Below, piece by piece: positions 49,236 to 57,690 of a DNA stretch of 64,000 nt. The stretch comes from JACMLD01 sp044223995 (GTDB lineage Bacteria; Bacteroidota; Bacteroidia; Chitinophagales; Chitinophagaceae). The notes under the pieces are model-generated. The model saw nothing but the letters and a program-made list of their open reading frames with translations. It was not told where the DNA came from and searched no databases. Both the position numbers and the translations under genes were made by a program. Each line of letters starts with the position of its first letter. Position 1 is the first letter of the stretch. The stretch is from positions 1-64,000 of the forward strand of contig JBGALE010000004.1 of assembly GCA_044223995.1 (NCBI GenBank), read 5' to 3'.

Positions 49236-50540
49236 CTACTGTCCCTCTTTCATTTCTTCCTTTAATTCATTGCTGAGTTGCACCAGCACTTTGTCAATCC
49301 GCTGTGCATCCATATCAATGATTTCAAATTTAAATCCACGCCAGCTTAATTTTTCCCCGGTATGCGGGATGCGTTCCAGTTCATGCAGGATAAAACCCGC
49401 CAGCGTATCAAACTGGTGTTCGCCTTCATTCATCCATTCGGTTTTTTCGAAACGCGAAAGAAAATCGTAAAAAGGTATCTGCCCGTCCACCAGGTAAGAG
49501 CCATCTTCTCTTTCTTTTATTTCGTAGTCGGGCACATCCGGCGCGGGAAGATCCCCAACAATCGCTTCAAGTATATCATTCAGTGTAATCATTCCCAGCA
49601 TCGTACCATATTCATCCACTACAAAGCAGGAATGAGTACGAAGCTCCTTGAATTTTTCCAACACCTGGTAAGCCGAATTGTTTTCGGGAACGAATAATGC
49701 AGGTTTCATGATATCCTTAAAAGGGGTCTCGTCATTGGTTACATACAAATCTTTAATAGAAACAATGCCTTTGATATTGTCTATATCTTCATCACAAATA
49801 GGATATACTGAATGAGGTTCCTTATTAATTTTTTCCTTGATGGCATCTTCGTTGTCATTCAGATCAAACCAAATGATATCGCTGCGGTGTGTCATCAGCG
49901 AGGTAATATTTCTGTCGCTCAGGTGAAAAACGCGTTCAATGATTTCCTGCTCAGCCTCGTCAATGGTTCCCTGCTCCGTGCCTTCGCTGATAATAGCCTT
50001 GATTTCATCTTCCGTTACTGATTCGTCTTTCGAAGATTTTATATTAAAGACTTTGAAAAAAAGATTGCTCGATTTATTCAACAGCCATACAATTGGGTGA
50101 GTGGCTTTTGCAAAAAGTTTGACAGCAGGCGCCACCAGCCGCGCAATGCGTTCGGCCATCAGCAGGCCAATTCGTTTTGGAATCAGTTCGCCAAATATGA
50201 TGGACAAAAATGTGACGATGATAACAATAATGGTAGTAGAAATGGTACCGGCGTAGGGCTTAAGTATAGCAATGTTTTCAATAACAGGTTTCAGGTAGAC
50301 ACCAAATCGTTCACCTGAATACACACCCGTTAGGATGGCAATGAGTGTAATGCCAATCTGCGCAGCCGACAAAAACACCTCCGGGTTGTTGGCCAGGTCC
50401 AGCGCTATTTTTGATGCGTGGTCGCCCTGTGAAGCCTTCTTTTCCAGCCGGGATTTGCGCACGGAAACCAGCGCAATTTCCGACATAGTGAATAATCCGT
50501 TCAAAAAAATCAGGAATAGTAATATAAAGAGTTCTGTCAT
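49236..50540 (-). CDS. CNNM/CBS-domain membrane protein (CorC/HlyC family)
   Basis: A 434-residue protein: CNNM membrane domain in residues 1-190 (FLIFLNGLFTMSEIALVSVRKSRLEKKA; then two or three helices), a pair of CBS domains at ~210-335 (SLMTHRSDIIWFDLNDNEDAIKEKI and VDEYGTMLGMITLNDILEAIVGDL), and a C-terminal CorC/HlyC domain ending at ~430. Such proteins are proposed magnesium or cobalt efflux factors; hemolysin is a historic name. Its start codon abuts the stop of the PAP2 gene (50541), so the two form one transcript. Confidence 0.9.
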   Translation of the reverse strand: MTELFILLFLIFLNGLFTMSEIALVSVRKSRLEKKASQGDHASKIALDLANNPEVFLSAAQIGITLIAILTGVYSGERFGVYLKPVIENIAILKPYAGTISTTIIVIIVTFLSIIFGELIPKRIGLLMAERIARLVAPAVKLFAKATHPIVWLLNKSSNLFFKVFNIKSSKDESVTEDEIKAIISEGTEQGTIDEAEQEIIERVFHLSDRNITSLMTHRSDIIWFDLNDNEDAIKEKINKEPHSVYPICDEDIDNIKGIVSIKDLYVTNDETPFKDIMKPALFVPENNSAYQVLEKFKELRTHSCFVVDEYGTMLGMITLNDILEAIVGDLPAPDVPDYEIKEREDGSYLVDGQIPFYDFLSRFEKTEWMNEGEHQFDTLAGFILHELERIPHTGEKLSWRGFKFEIIDMDAQRIDKVLVQLSNELKEEMKEGQ

Positions 50541-51155
50541 CTAAGCCGATTTGTGCTGTAAACTACTTAATCCGACGTAATTATTAAAGAGCCTTGCCAT
50601 AATATAACCCAGAAAACAACCCAGCAGGGCACCGCACAAAACATCCAGCGGGTAATGTACGCCTACATACACCTGGGCATAGCTGATGACGGCTGCCCAT
50701 ACAAAAAATAATTTTACCCAACCAGTGGTGTATTTCTGTAAAGTCATTACAACAAACGTTGCAAGCGCAAAGTGATTGGTGGCATGTGAAGAAGTAAAGC
50801 TCGAACTTCCGGGACAATAGTTGACCATCAACCTTACCTGGTCGGCAATTTCGGGGTTTCGGCAGGGGCGCAGGCGGATAATGTTTTCCTTGATGAGCCG
50901 GCTGCTGGTCAAATCACCGAGTGCAGCGGTACAGATTCCAAACAAAAACCAGAGCCATCCTTTCTTTCCAAAATTAACTGCCGCAAATACCAGCATGAAG
51001 ATGTACAGGGGCGCCCAAATGGTGGATTCCCTTACATAAGGAAGCACACTGTCGAAAAAGCCATTCGATAAATCCCTGTTAATAATGAAGAAAATTTTCC
51101 TGTCAATGGTGTCTATACCGCTGAACCAGGAGGGAGCAACCTGTAATAAGTCCAT
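50541..51155 (-). CDS. PAP2-family membrane phosphatase
   Basis: Start taken at ATG 51153-51155 (MDLLQVAPSWFSGID), because the TAnnTTTG element at 51159-51166 covers the upstream TTG start of the longer frame. A 204-residue protein with about five helices. Motif C1 is K-x6-RP (KENIIRLRP), C2 is SSHATNH (PSGH type, His kept). In C3 the usual Arg is Gln (AQVYVGVHYPLDV), while the nucleophile-assisting His is kept. It is probably a lipid or undecaprenyl-pyrophosphate phosphatase, but the Gln makes activity uncertain. Co-transcribed with the CNNM/CBS gene. Confidence 0.85.
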   Translation of the reverse strand: MDLLQVAPSWFSGIDTIDRKIFFIINRDLSNGFFDSVLPYVRESTIWAPLYIFMLVFAAVNFGKKGWLWFLFGICTAALGDLTSSRLIKENIIRLRPCRNPEIADQVRLMVNYCPGSSSFTSSHATNHFALATFVVMTLQKYTTGWVKLFFVWAAVISYAQVYVGVHYPLDVLCGALLGCFLGYIMARLFNNYVGLSSLQHKSA

Positions 51156-51158
51156 GCG

Positions 51159-51166
51159 CAAAAGTA
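51159..51166 (-). promoter_or_regulatory. -7 element before the PAP2 gene
   Basis: TACTTTTG on the minus strand, an exact TAnnTTTG match, 3 bases before the ATG 51155. It excludes the longer TTG start for the protein. The divergent LTA-synthase-like gene starts at 51222. Confidence 0.55.
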
Positions 51167-51221
51167 ATCAGTAAAATTGAGTGTTGATTTTAAAGTATTT
51201 TGCACCCGATATTTTAATAAT

Positions 51222-53213
51222 ATGCAGTCAATTCCCCGCCTCATCAAATGGGTTTTATCGGTTGGTATTTTTTTGTTTGTCCTGATGTTTTTACTTCGGT
51301 TCGGCGCATGGCTGGCTTTCCGCCCTACAGGACTTTCATTTCGTGACAGCCTGTCGACCTTCTGGCTGGGGTTTCGTTACGATGCAAGAGAAGCAGGGAT
51401 AGTTTGCCTGCTGCTGTTACTGGTTGGCTCCCTACCGGCGCTTCATCCATTTAAAACAAGAGCCGGTAAAAATGTTGCGCTCACGCTTCTTTTTGTATCG
51501 CTGCTATTGTTAATTATTTTTTATGTTTTTGATTTTTTACATTTCCGTTATTTGCTGCAGCGGTTAAATGCCAGTGCGTTGAGTTTTTTGGAAGATGCTA
51601 AAATTTCCGGAAGCATGGTTTGGCAAACCTATCCTGTTGTCAGGATTTTACTCGGAATTATAATTGCATTGGTATTGTTGTTTTGGATCATTCGCATGAT
51701 ATACCGCCAGATTGCAAAAACCAACTATACAGGTTCGAAGGCGGGCCGCGTTAGCTGGAGTGTACTGGTGTTTTTTCTTTGTGCGTTGGGTATTTTCGGG
51801 CGGATCGGTCAGTACCCGCTGCGCTGGAGCGATGCCTTTAACCTGGGCAGTGATTTGAAGGCAAACCTGGCGTTAAATCCCTTTCAGTCATTTTTTAGCT
51901 CGCTCAGTTTTCGTTCTTCCAATTTTGATCAGAAAAAGGTACAAGCGTATTACCCGCTGATGGCATCTTACCTGGGCGTTGACAAACCGGATTCAGTACA
52001 GCTTTCGTATGAGCGAATGATACAACCACCAATAACGGACAGCAGTATGCGAAAGCCAAACATAGTGCTGATCATCTGTGAATCATTCAGCGGGTATAAA
52101 AGTTCCATGTGGGGAAACCCGCTCAATACTACTCCTTACTTCAATGAAATGTCGAAGCAGGGATTATTTTTTGATAATTGCTTTACGCCTGCTTACGGAA
52201 CAGCACGTGGTATATGGGCTGCAGTTACCGGAATACCCGACGTGGAAGTCAACAAAACTGCCAGCCGCAATCCCTCCATGGTAGATCAGCACACCATCAT
52301 CAACAGTTTTGAAGGGTATGAAAAATTATATTTTATGGGAGGCAGCACCAGTTGGGCGAATATGCGCGGTCTGCTGACAAATAATATAAAGGATTTGCAT
52401 TTATATGAAGAGGATAATTTCAAATCGCCGAAAATTGATGTGTGGGGTATCAGTGACAAGAATCTTTTTATAGAATCAAACGAGATACTGAAGAAACAGG
52501 CAAAACCTTTTTTTGCCGTTATACAAACTGCCGACAACCACCGGCCCTATTCCATTCCTGATGAAGATTTGAAAGAATTTAAAAAAGTGAATTTCCCGAT
52601 CGATTCACTGAAGAAATATGGTTTCGAGTCGAACGATGAGTTCAATGCCTTTAGGTTTACCGATTATTGTTTTCAGAAATTTATAGAGGCCGCAAAAAAA
52701 GAAAGCTATTTTTCCAATACCATATTTATGTTCATCGGTGATCATGGTATTGGAGGAAATGCAGGCAATATGCTGCCGCGTGCATGGACAGACGACGGGC
52801 TGACACAGTATCATGTGCCACTGTTGTTTTATGCGCCTTCATTCATACAGCCGCAACGGTTGCATTGCGTGGCTTCACAGGTTGACGTGTTGCCTACGCT
52901 GGCAGGCATGGCAAATATCTCTTACCGAAACAATACATTTGGCCGTGACTTGATGCAGCAATTTAAAATTGACAGCGGCAGGAGCAACCAGGCTTTTATT
53001 TTTGATCCGAATAATAAAGATATCGGCGTGATAAAGGGGCAGTGGTATTATACCCGAAACCAAAAAGGCAACCAGGAGAAAATGTTATGGGCCGATTTTT
53101 TGCATCCTGAAAACGACCAGGGAAAAGACAGCCTGGAAAATAGTTACCGAAATTATACAAATGCCTTTTTTGAAACATCGCGTTACCTGCTGAAAAATAA
53201 TAAGAAGAAGTAG
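51222..53213 (+). CDS. LTA-synthase-like membrane sulfatase
   Basis: Start taken at ATG 51222 (MQSIPRLIKWVLSVGIFLFVLMFLL). 663 residues: five membrane helices in ~1-190, then an extracytoplasmic sulfatase-type domain. NIVLIICESFSGYKSSMWG gives the metal Glu of the family, AYGTARGIWA the nucleophile Thr, and FMFIGDHGIGG the Asp-His metal pair. In Gram-positive bacteria LtaS polymerises glycerol phosphate; in Bacteroidota the related proteins probably add phospho-groups to glycans or lipids, substrate unknown. It is divergent from the PAP2 gene; both act on phosphorylated lipids and may cooperate. Confidence 0.87.
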   Translation: MQSIPRLIKWVLSVGIFLFVLMFLLRFGAWLAFRPTGLSFRDSLSTFWLGFRYDAREAGIVCLLLLLVGSLPALHPFKTRAGKNVALTLLFVSLLLLIIFYVFDFLHFRYLLQRLNASALSFLEDAKISGSMVWQTYPVVRILLGIIIALVLLFWIIRMIYRQIAKTNYTGSKAGRVSWSVLVFFLCALGIFGRIGQYPLRWSDAFNLGSDLKANLALNPFQSFFSSLSFRSSNFDQKKVQAYYPLMASYLGVDKPDSVQLSYERMIQPPITDSSMRKPNIVLIICESFSGYKSSMWGNPLNTTPYFNEMSKQGLFFDNCFTPAYGTARGIWAAVTGIPDVEVNKTASRNPSMVDQHTIINSFEGYEKLYFMGGSTSWANMRGLLTNNIKDLHLYEEDNFKSPKIDVWGISDKNLFIESNEILKKQAKPFFAVIQTADNHRPYSIPDEDLKEFKKVNFPIDSLKKYGFESNDEFNAFRFTDYCFQKFIEAAKKESYFSNTIFMFIGDHGIGGNAGNMLPRAWTDDGLTQYHVPLLFYAPSFIQPQRLHCVASQVDVLPTLAGMANISYRNNTFGRDLMQQFKIDSGRSNQAFIFDPNNKDIGVIKGQWYYTRNQKGNQEKMLWADFLHPENDQGKDSLENSYRNYTNAFFETSRYLLKNNKKK

Positions 53214-53249
53214 CAGGGGTTGTTCCTTTGCGTTGTACTTTTTTTTATT

Positions 53250-53330
53250 CGGTATTCAAAATTCCGTGTTACCAGGATTTGAAATAAATATCCAATCTGG
53301 AATATTGAATAAGAAATAATGAATGTCAAA
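53250..53330. repeat. AT-rich intergenic repeat with inverted halves
   Basis: TATTCGGTATTCAAAATTCCG (split here as TATTCGGTATTC and AAAATTCCG) is roughly complementary to GGAATATTGAATAAGAAAT about 35 bases further on. The same kind of A/T-rich unit occurs at 6624 and 20821. It lies between convergent genes and may act as a weak terminator. Confidence 0.4.
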
Positions 53331-53349
53331 TTAGTTACACTGACTTTTA

Positions 53350-54093
53350 TCATTTTTTCCTGGCTATCATAATCAACCGTGGAGATTTTTTAACATCGTA
53401 GGGGCCTAATTTGTAATCGCCGTATACTTCCTGCAACTGGAGATGGTGAAACGAAAACATGTCATTGAAATCACCCAGTGTAAACTTGGCCACTTTCTCC
53501 ATATACTCCAGCGGTTCTTCCAGTTTATCGTCTTCCACCACAATTTTTTTATAAAAATGTGTTTCGTCAAACCATTTGGTGATATAGTAGTTGACACCTT
53601 CAATTTGTTTCTCCAATTTATGCTGTAAATGGTCTTCTGCGTAGTGTACATTGAGATAATCCAGTACCAGTATGCCATCTCTTTTCAGCGATTGTGCAAT
53701 GGTGCGAACAGCGTTGTAGTGTTCTCTCTCGGTTCTGAAATAACCGAAGCTGGTAAAGAAATTAAAAGCGATGTCAAAATAATTCATCCAAAAAGGTAAA
53801 CGCATATCGTGCTGGAAGAAATGCAACTTTTCTGTTTCAAATTGTTTGGCATACGCAATACTGCTCTCGGATAAATCAATCCCCGTAACATCGTAACCAC
53901 CAGTTGCCAGGATTTTTGAATGTCTTCCTTTTCCGCAGGCCACATCCAGCAGGTATGCATGACTGGCAGGCTTCAGGTGGTCGAGCAATAAATGAATAAA
54001 GGCGGCTGCTTCTTCCTCATCGCGGATAAAATACAACCGATGGTAATAGGGAGAATTGAACCAGTCTTTGAACCAATTGCCTGCGATGTCCAT
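53350..54093 (-). CDS. Class I SAM-dependent methyltransferase
   Basis: Start taken at ATG 54091-54093 (MDIAGNWFKDWFNSPYYHRLY), because the -7 element at 54109-54116 covers the longer frame's start. A 247-residue protein with the Rossmann motifs YLLDVACGKGRHSKILATGGYDVTGIDLSESSIAYAK and the post-I acidic site, followed by MRLPFWMNYFDIAFNFFTSFGYF and LVLDYLNVHYAED. The substrate is not predictable; the SPYYH start is typical of a Bacteroidota group annotated only as methyltransferase. Confidence 0.85.
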   Translation of the reverse strand: MDIAGNWFKDWFNSPYYHRLYFIRDEEEAAAFIHLLLDHLKPASHAYLLDVACGKGRHSKILATGGYDVTGIDLSESSIAYAKQFETEKLHFFQHDMRLPFWMNYFDIAFNFFTSFGYFRTEREHYNAVRTIAQSLKRDGILVLDYLNVHYAEDHLQHKLEKQIEGVNYYITKWFDETHFYKKIVVEDDKLEEPLEYMEKVAKFTLGDFNDMFSFHHLQLQEVYGDYKLGPYDVKKSPRLIMIARKK

Positions 54094-54108
54094 TATGGAA
54101 ACTTTCAC

Positions 54109-54116
54109 CAAATGTA
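54109..54116 (-). promoter_or_regulatory. -7 element before the methyltransferase
   Basis: TACATTTG on the minus strand, exact TAnnTTTG, 15 bases before the ATG 54093. It fixes the shorter start. Confidence 0.55.
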
Positions 54117-54315
54117 ACGGCGAAAAACAAATTAAGGAAAACGGCCGGTGAATTGTTGTGCTGAATTTTAGAAATATTTTTATTTTTTGTGGTTGCTGGC
54201 TATTTATACAGGCCTTTGCTTGAAATAGTGAATAACTTTTCTTTTTTTAACTGTTATGCCCGATGCTGCATTTCGATAAACCCTTATTTTCGCAATAACA
54301 GAAACCTTATTAAAC

Positions 54316-55695
54316 GTGGCATTAATCAAAAGCATATCCGGTATTCGTGGGACGATTGGCGGGCACCCGGATGATAACTTAACCCCCCTTGACATCGTAA
54401 AGTTTGCTGCTGCCTACGGCAGTTGGCTTTCCAAACAACATAAGGGAAAGAAAGTGGTGGTGGGTCGTGACGGCCGCATCAGCGGGGATATGGTCAGCAG
54501 CCTGGTGATTAATACCTTGCTTGGTCTCGGTATCGATGTGGTTGATCTGGGTTTGTCTACCACGCCGACTGTAGAGCTGGCTGTAAAATGGGAAAATGCA
54601 GATGGTGGTATCATCATCACAGCCAGCCACAACCCAAAAGAATGGAATGCGCTCAAGCTCCTCAATAAAGACGGTGAATTTTTGAACGCTGCAGAAGGCG
54701 CTGCCATCCTGCAACTGGCTTCCAAACAGGAATTTACTTTTAGCGGTGTAGACAAACTGGGACAATGCCTGCAAAACACACACGCGCTGCAAAAACATAT
54801 CGACGCTGTGGTGAATTATCCTTTGGTGGATATTAATGTGATCAAACTGAAGAATTATAAAGTGGTGGTGGACGTGGTGAATTCCACAGGTGCATTATTC
54901 GTCCCGCCATTATTAAAAGCATTGGGCGTTGAAGATGTCATAGTACTAAACGGAGAGGTGAATGGCCGCTTTGCACACAATCCTGAACCTTTGCCCGAGA
55001 ACCTTTCGGGCCTGAGCGCCGAAGTAAAAAAGCAAAATGCTTCTTTCGGCATTGCGGTTGACCCTGATGTTGACAGGCTCTGTTTTGTTTGCGAAGATGG
55101 CAGCATGTTTGGCGAAGAATACACTTTAGTAGCGGTGGCTGATTATGTACTGAGCAAGCAGAAGGGGAATACGGTTTCCAATATGTCCTCCACCAAGGCC
55201 CTGAAAGATATTACCCTCAAACATGGCGGGGAATATTTCCCGTCGGCAGTGGGAGAGGTGAATGTGGTAAAAAAGATGAAAGAAGTGAACGCAGTGATAG
55301 GAGGAGAAGGAAATGGTGGCATCATTGTTCCTGATTTACACTATGGCCGTGACGCATTAATTGGTATCGGTCTTTTTCTCAGTGCACTGGCGCAGCACAA
55401 AAATGGCATCAAATCATTCCGGGCGCGTTATCCCGATTATTTTATATCGAAAAATAAAATTGAACTCGAAAATGGGATTGATGTAGGGTCCATTTTTGAA
55501 AAAATAAAAAATAAATACAAGAAGCAACCACTCAATACGGAAGACGGATTAAAAATAGAATTCGACAACGACTGGGTACATCTCCGCACTTCAAATACCG
55601 AACCTATTATTCGTATTTACGCCGAAAGTAATTTCGAAACAACTGCCAATAATATTGCGCTCCGCCTGATGCAGGATATTAAGGAATTTATGTAG
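54316..55695 (+). CDS. glmM: Phosphoglucosamine mutase (GlmM-type)
   Basis: A 459-residue alpha-D-phosphohexomutase that begins at GTG 54316 (GTG GCA TTA ATC AAA), so the first residue is read as Met from a GTG start. The active-site Ser is in IIITASHNPKEWNALKLL (residues ~97-114), the metal site in AVDPDVDRLCFVCEDG, the sugar-binding loop in VIGGEGNGGIIVPD, and the phosphate-binding end is VHLRTSNTEPIIRIYAES. The start SISGIRGTIGG is the GlmM type rather than the broader phosphomannomutase form. It converts glucosamine-6-P to glucosamine-1-P for peptidoglycan and LPS. Confidence 0.88.
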   Translation: MALIKSISGIRGTIGGHPDDNLTPLDIVKFAAAYGSWLSKQHKGKKVVVGRDGRISGDMVSSLVINTLLGLGIDVVDLGLSTTPTVELAVKWENADGGIIITASHNPKEWNALKLLNKDGEFLNAAEGAAILQLASKQEFTFSGVDKLGQCLQNTHALQKHIDAVVNYPLVDINVIKLKNYKVVVDVVNSTGALFVPPLLKALGVEDVIVLNGEVNGRFAHNPEPLPENLSGLSAEVKKQNASFGIAVDPDVDRLCFVCEDGSMFGEEYTLVAVADYVLSKQKGNTVSNMSSTKALKDITLKHGGEYFPSAVGEVNVVKKMKEVNAVIGGEGNGGIIVPDLHYGRDALIGIGLFLSALAQHKNGIKSFRARYPDYFISKNKIELENGIDVGSIFEKIKNKYKKQPLNTEDGLKIEFDNDWVHLRTSNTEPIIRIYAESNFETTANNIALRLMQDIKEFM

Positions 55696-55696
55696 A

Positions 55697-55850
55697 AGAA
55701 GGCAGGAGGTAGGAGTCGGGAGACAGGAGTCAAAAGTTAGGAGTCAGGAGTTAGTAAACAAAGACAAAATTCAAAACTATAAACCATGAACTAAAAACTA
55801 TGAACCAAAAACTATTAACTTTCGACTTTCGACTTCAGACTTAATTCCCG
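55697..55850. repeat. Short direct repeats between glmM and the cysteine desulfurase
   Basis: Two low-complexity blocks: (1) about four units like AGGAGTCGGGAGACAGGAGTC (units of roughly 7-8 bases, AGGAGTC/GGAGACA) at 55705-55755; (2) near-repeats of AACTATAAACCATGAACTA and TTTCGACTTTCGACTTCAGAC at 55775-55845. No spacers of constant length, so it is not CRISPR. Strand-slippage products or a dispersed intergenic family are the likely origin. Confidence 0.5.
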
Positions 55851-55861
55851 CCCATTCTTCT

Positions 55862-55869
55862 TATCTTTG
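55862..55869 (+). promoter_or_regulatory. -7 element before the cysteine desulfurase
   Basis: TATCTTTG is an exact TAnnTTTG match followed by GCG, 16 bases before the ATG at 55886. Confidence 0.65.
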
Positions 55870-55885
55870 CGCTCTTTAAATTATC

Positions 55886-57013
55886 ATGACCAGGATATAC
55901 TTTGACAATGCGGCTACAACACCCCTTGACCCCGTGGTGCTGGAAGCCATGATGCCGTTTCTGACTGAAAAATTTGGAAACCCATCCTCCATATATTCTT
56001 ATGGCCGCGAATGCCGGTTGGCGGTGGAGACTGCCCGGAAATCTGTCGCCAAAATATTGAATGCCCATCCGGCAGAGATTTTCTTTACTTCCGGCGGAAC
56101 CGAAAGCAGCAATACGGCCATTAATGCATCCGTGCGTGACCTTGGCTGTAAACATATTATTTCCTCACCGCTGGAGCACCATGCCACGCTGCATACCATC
56201 GAGCATTTACACCACAGCGGTGAAGTAGCGTTGAGTTTTGTAAAAGTATTGCCCAACGGGCATATCGATCTCGAAGACCTCGAAAGGTTACTGAAAGAGA
56301 GCGATGAAAAATGCCTGGTGACATTGATGCACGCCAACAATGAAATCGGCAACCTGCTGGATATTCATGCGGTTGGTAATTTATGTAAAACATATAATGC
56401 CATTTTTCATTCCGATACCGTGCAAACGGTGGGTCATTATCCTTTTGACCTTCGTAATACACCGGTACATTTTATTACCGGTGCCGGTCACAAGTTTCAT
56501 GGCCCAAAGGGCGTCGGCATTTTATACATTAACGAAAATGTGAAGATCAAGCCTTATATACTGGGAGGGTCACAGGAAAGAAATATGCGTGCAGGTACAG
56601 AAAACCTGTATGGTATTGTGGGTTTTGCAAAAGCACTTGAACTGGCCACCGAACACTACGCCAAAGACAGTGCCTATATAAAAGAGATAAAACTGTATAT
56701 GGCCGGTGAGCTGCAAAAACACATCAAAGATGTCGGTTTCAACGGCGATGTATTTGACAAAAGTTTGTATACAGTGCTAAACGTTGCTTTTCCCAAGACG
56801 GAAAAATCGGAAATGATATTATTCAATTTGGATATCAGCAATATTTGTGCGTCGGGGGGAAGTGCCTGTACCAGCGGTGCCGACCAGGGATCGCATGTGA
56901 TACGCGCCATTCACAATAACCCCAACCAGGTTGCGGTTCGTTTTTCATTTTCAAAAAACAGTACGAAGGAAGAAGTGGACACCGTGGTGAGTAAATTGAA
57001 AGAAATGATTTAA
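55886..57013 (+). CDS. Cysteine desulfurase (NifS/IscS type)
   Basis: A 375-residue aminotransferase class V enzyme: IYFDNAATTPLDPVVLEAM at the start, the TSGGTESSNTAI phosphate-binding turn, the PLP Lys in FITGAGHKFHGPKGVG, and the catalytic Cys on the C-terminal loop in ICASGGSACTSGADQGSHV. Sulfur from cysteine is passed to a scaffold for Fe-S clusters or to tRNA thiolation. The loop length fits IscS/NifS (group I) rather than SufS. No scaffold gene is adjacent. Confidence 0.92.
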   Translation: MTRIYFDNAATTPLDPVVLEAMMPFLTEKFGNPSSIYSYGRECRLAVETARKSVAKILNAHPAEIFFTSGGTESSNTAINASVRDLGCKHIISSPLEHHATLHTIEHLHHSGEVALSFVKVLPNGHIDLEDLERLLKESDEKCLVTLMHANNEIGNLLDIHAVGNLCKTYNAIFHSDTVQTVGHYPFDLRNTPVHFITGAGHKFHGPKGVGILYINENVKIKPYILGGSQERNMRAGTENLYGIVGFAKALELATEHYAKDSAYIKEIKLYMAGELQKHIKDVGFNGDVFDKSLYTVLNVAFPKTEKSEMILFNLDISNICASGGSACTSGADQGSHVIRAIHNNPNQVAVRFSFSKNSTKEEVDTVVSKLKEMI

Positions 57014-57044
57014 AGATTCACCAGCTATAGTCAGACGGAAAATA

Positions 57045-57069
57045 AAAAAGCTGCCATCGGCAGCTTTTT
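57045..57069. terminator. Bidirectional terminator between cysteine desulfurase and the CHRD gene
   Basis: AAAAAGCTGCC (57045-57055) and GGCAGCTTTTT (57059-57069) form a perfect 11-bp stem with an ATC loop, with U-tracts on both strands. It suits the convergent arrangement. Confidence 0.85.
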
Positions 57070-57088
57070 CTTTATGGTCAATGCTTTT

Positions 57089-57547
57089 TTAAAATTGAAC
57101 CTGTCCCCTGATTTCACCACCCGGGTTGAGTGCTGTGTGCATATTGATATAGTATTCGCCTGCATACAGGTTTTCTTCCTTGAAAACTACGCCATCAATA
57201 AAAACGCTCCCTGAAAAGGTCCCTGCAGTGGCTGCCGTGAATCCGCTGAAAGTTTGGATTACCGGGGCATTGAATCCTTTGGCAGCCGTACCGTGGATAT
57301 GTGCTGCTATCGGGGCGCCGGACAAACTGTTCCAGGTTATTTTATAAAACAACGTTCTGGTGTCCTTGTTGTATTCGATGTCCATGGTACCATTCCATGC
57401 GCCTGGTTTGGCAGGTACTTCCTGGGTTCCATCCATCACGATGCCCAGTTTACGAATAACGTTTACATCGGTTTTATCGCTGCATGAGTGAAAAGAAAAG
57501 GTAGTGGCAACAAGCGCCAGGAGAGAAAATAACTTGAGAAATCTCAT
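57089..57547 (-). CDS. CHRD-domain lipoprotein
   Basis: Start taken at ATG 57545-57547 (MRFLKLFSLLALVATTFSFHSC), a lipobox ending in Cys22. The 152-residue mature form is one CHRD domain: IVMDGTQEVPAKPGAWNGTMDIEYNKDTRTLFYKITWNSLSGAPIAAHIHG...GGEIRGQVQF. Its fixed motifs A-H-I-H-G and the end Y-I-N-M-H-T-A-x-N-P-G-G-E-I-R-G-Q are visible. CHRD domains are beta-rich exported modules of uncertain role, often on bacterial surfaces. Confidence 0.88.
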   Translation of the reverse strand: MRFLKLFSLLALVATTFSFHSCSDKTDVNVIRKLGIVMDGTQEVPAKPGAWNGTMDIEYNKDTRTLFYKITWNSLSGAPIAAHIHGTAAKGFNAPVIQTFSGFTAATAGTFSGSVFIDGVVFKEENLYAGEYYINMHTALNPGGEIRGQVQF

Positions 57548-57690
57548 ACTGATAGTTTTAGCGATGGCAAGATAATAAAATAATTGAAACGGCCTAAAAA
57601 TAGTACCCACAGGGAAGGCGGATACAAGCCCCCGGTTGAACAAAGGATAACCTCATTATTAAATTGGCTAACTTCCGTAAAAATTCTTTC

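Noticed and set aside
55697..55850. CRISPR array between glmM and the cysteine desulfurase
   Set aside because: Units are 7-8 bases, irregular and without unique spacers.
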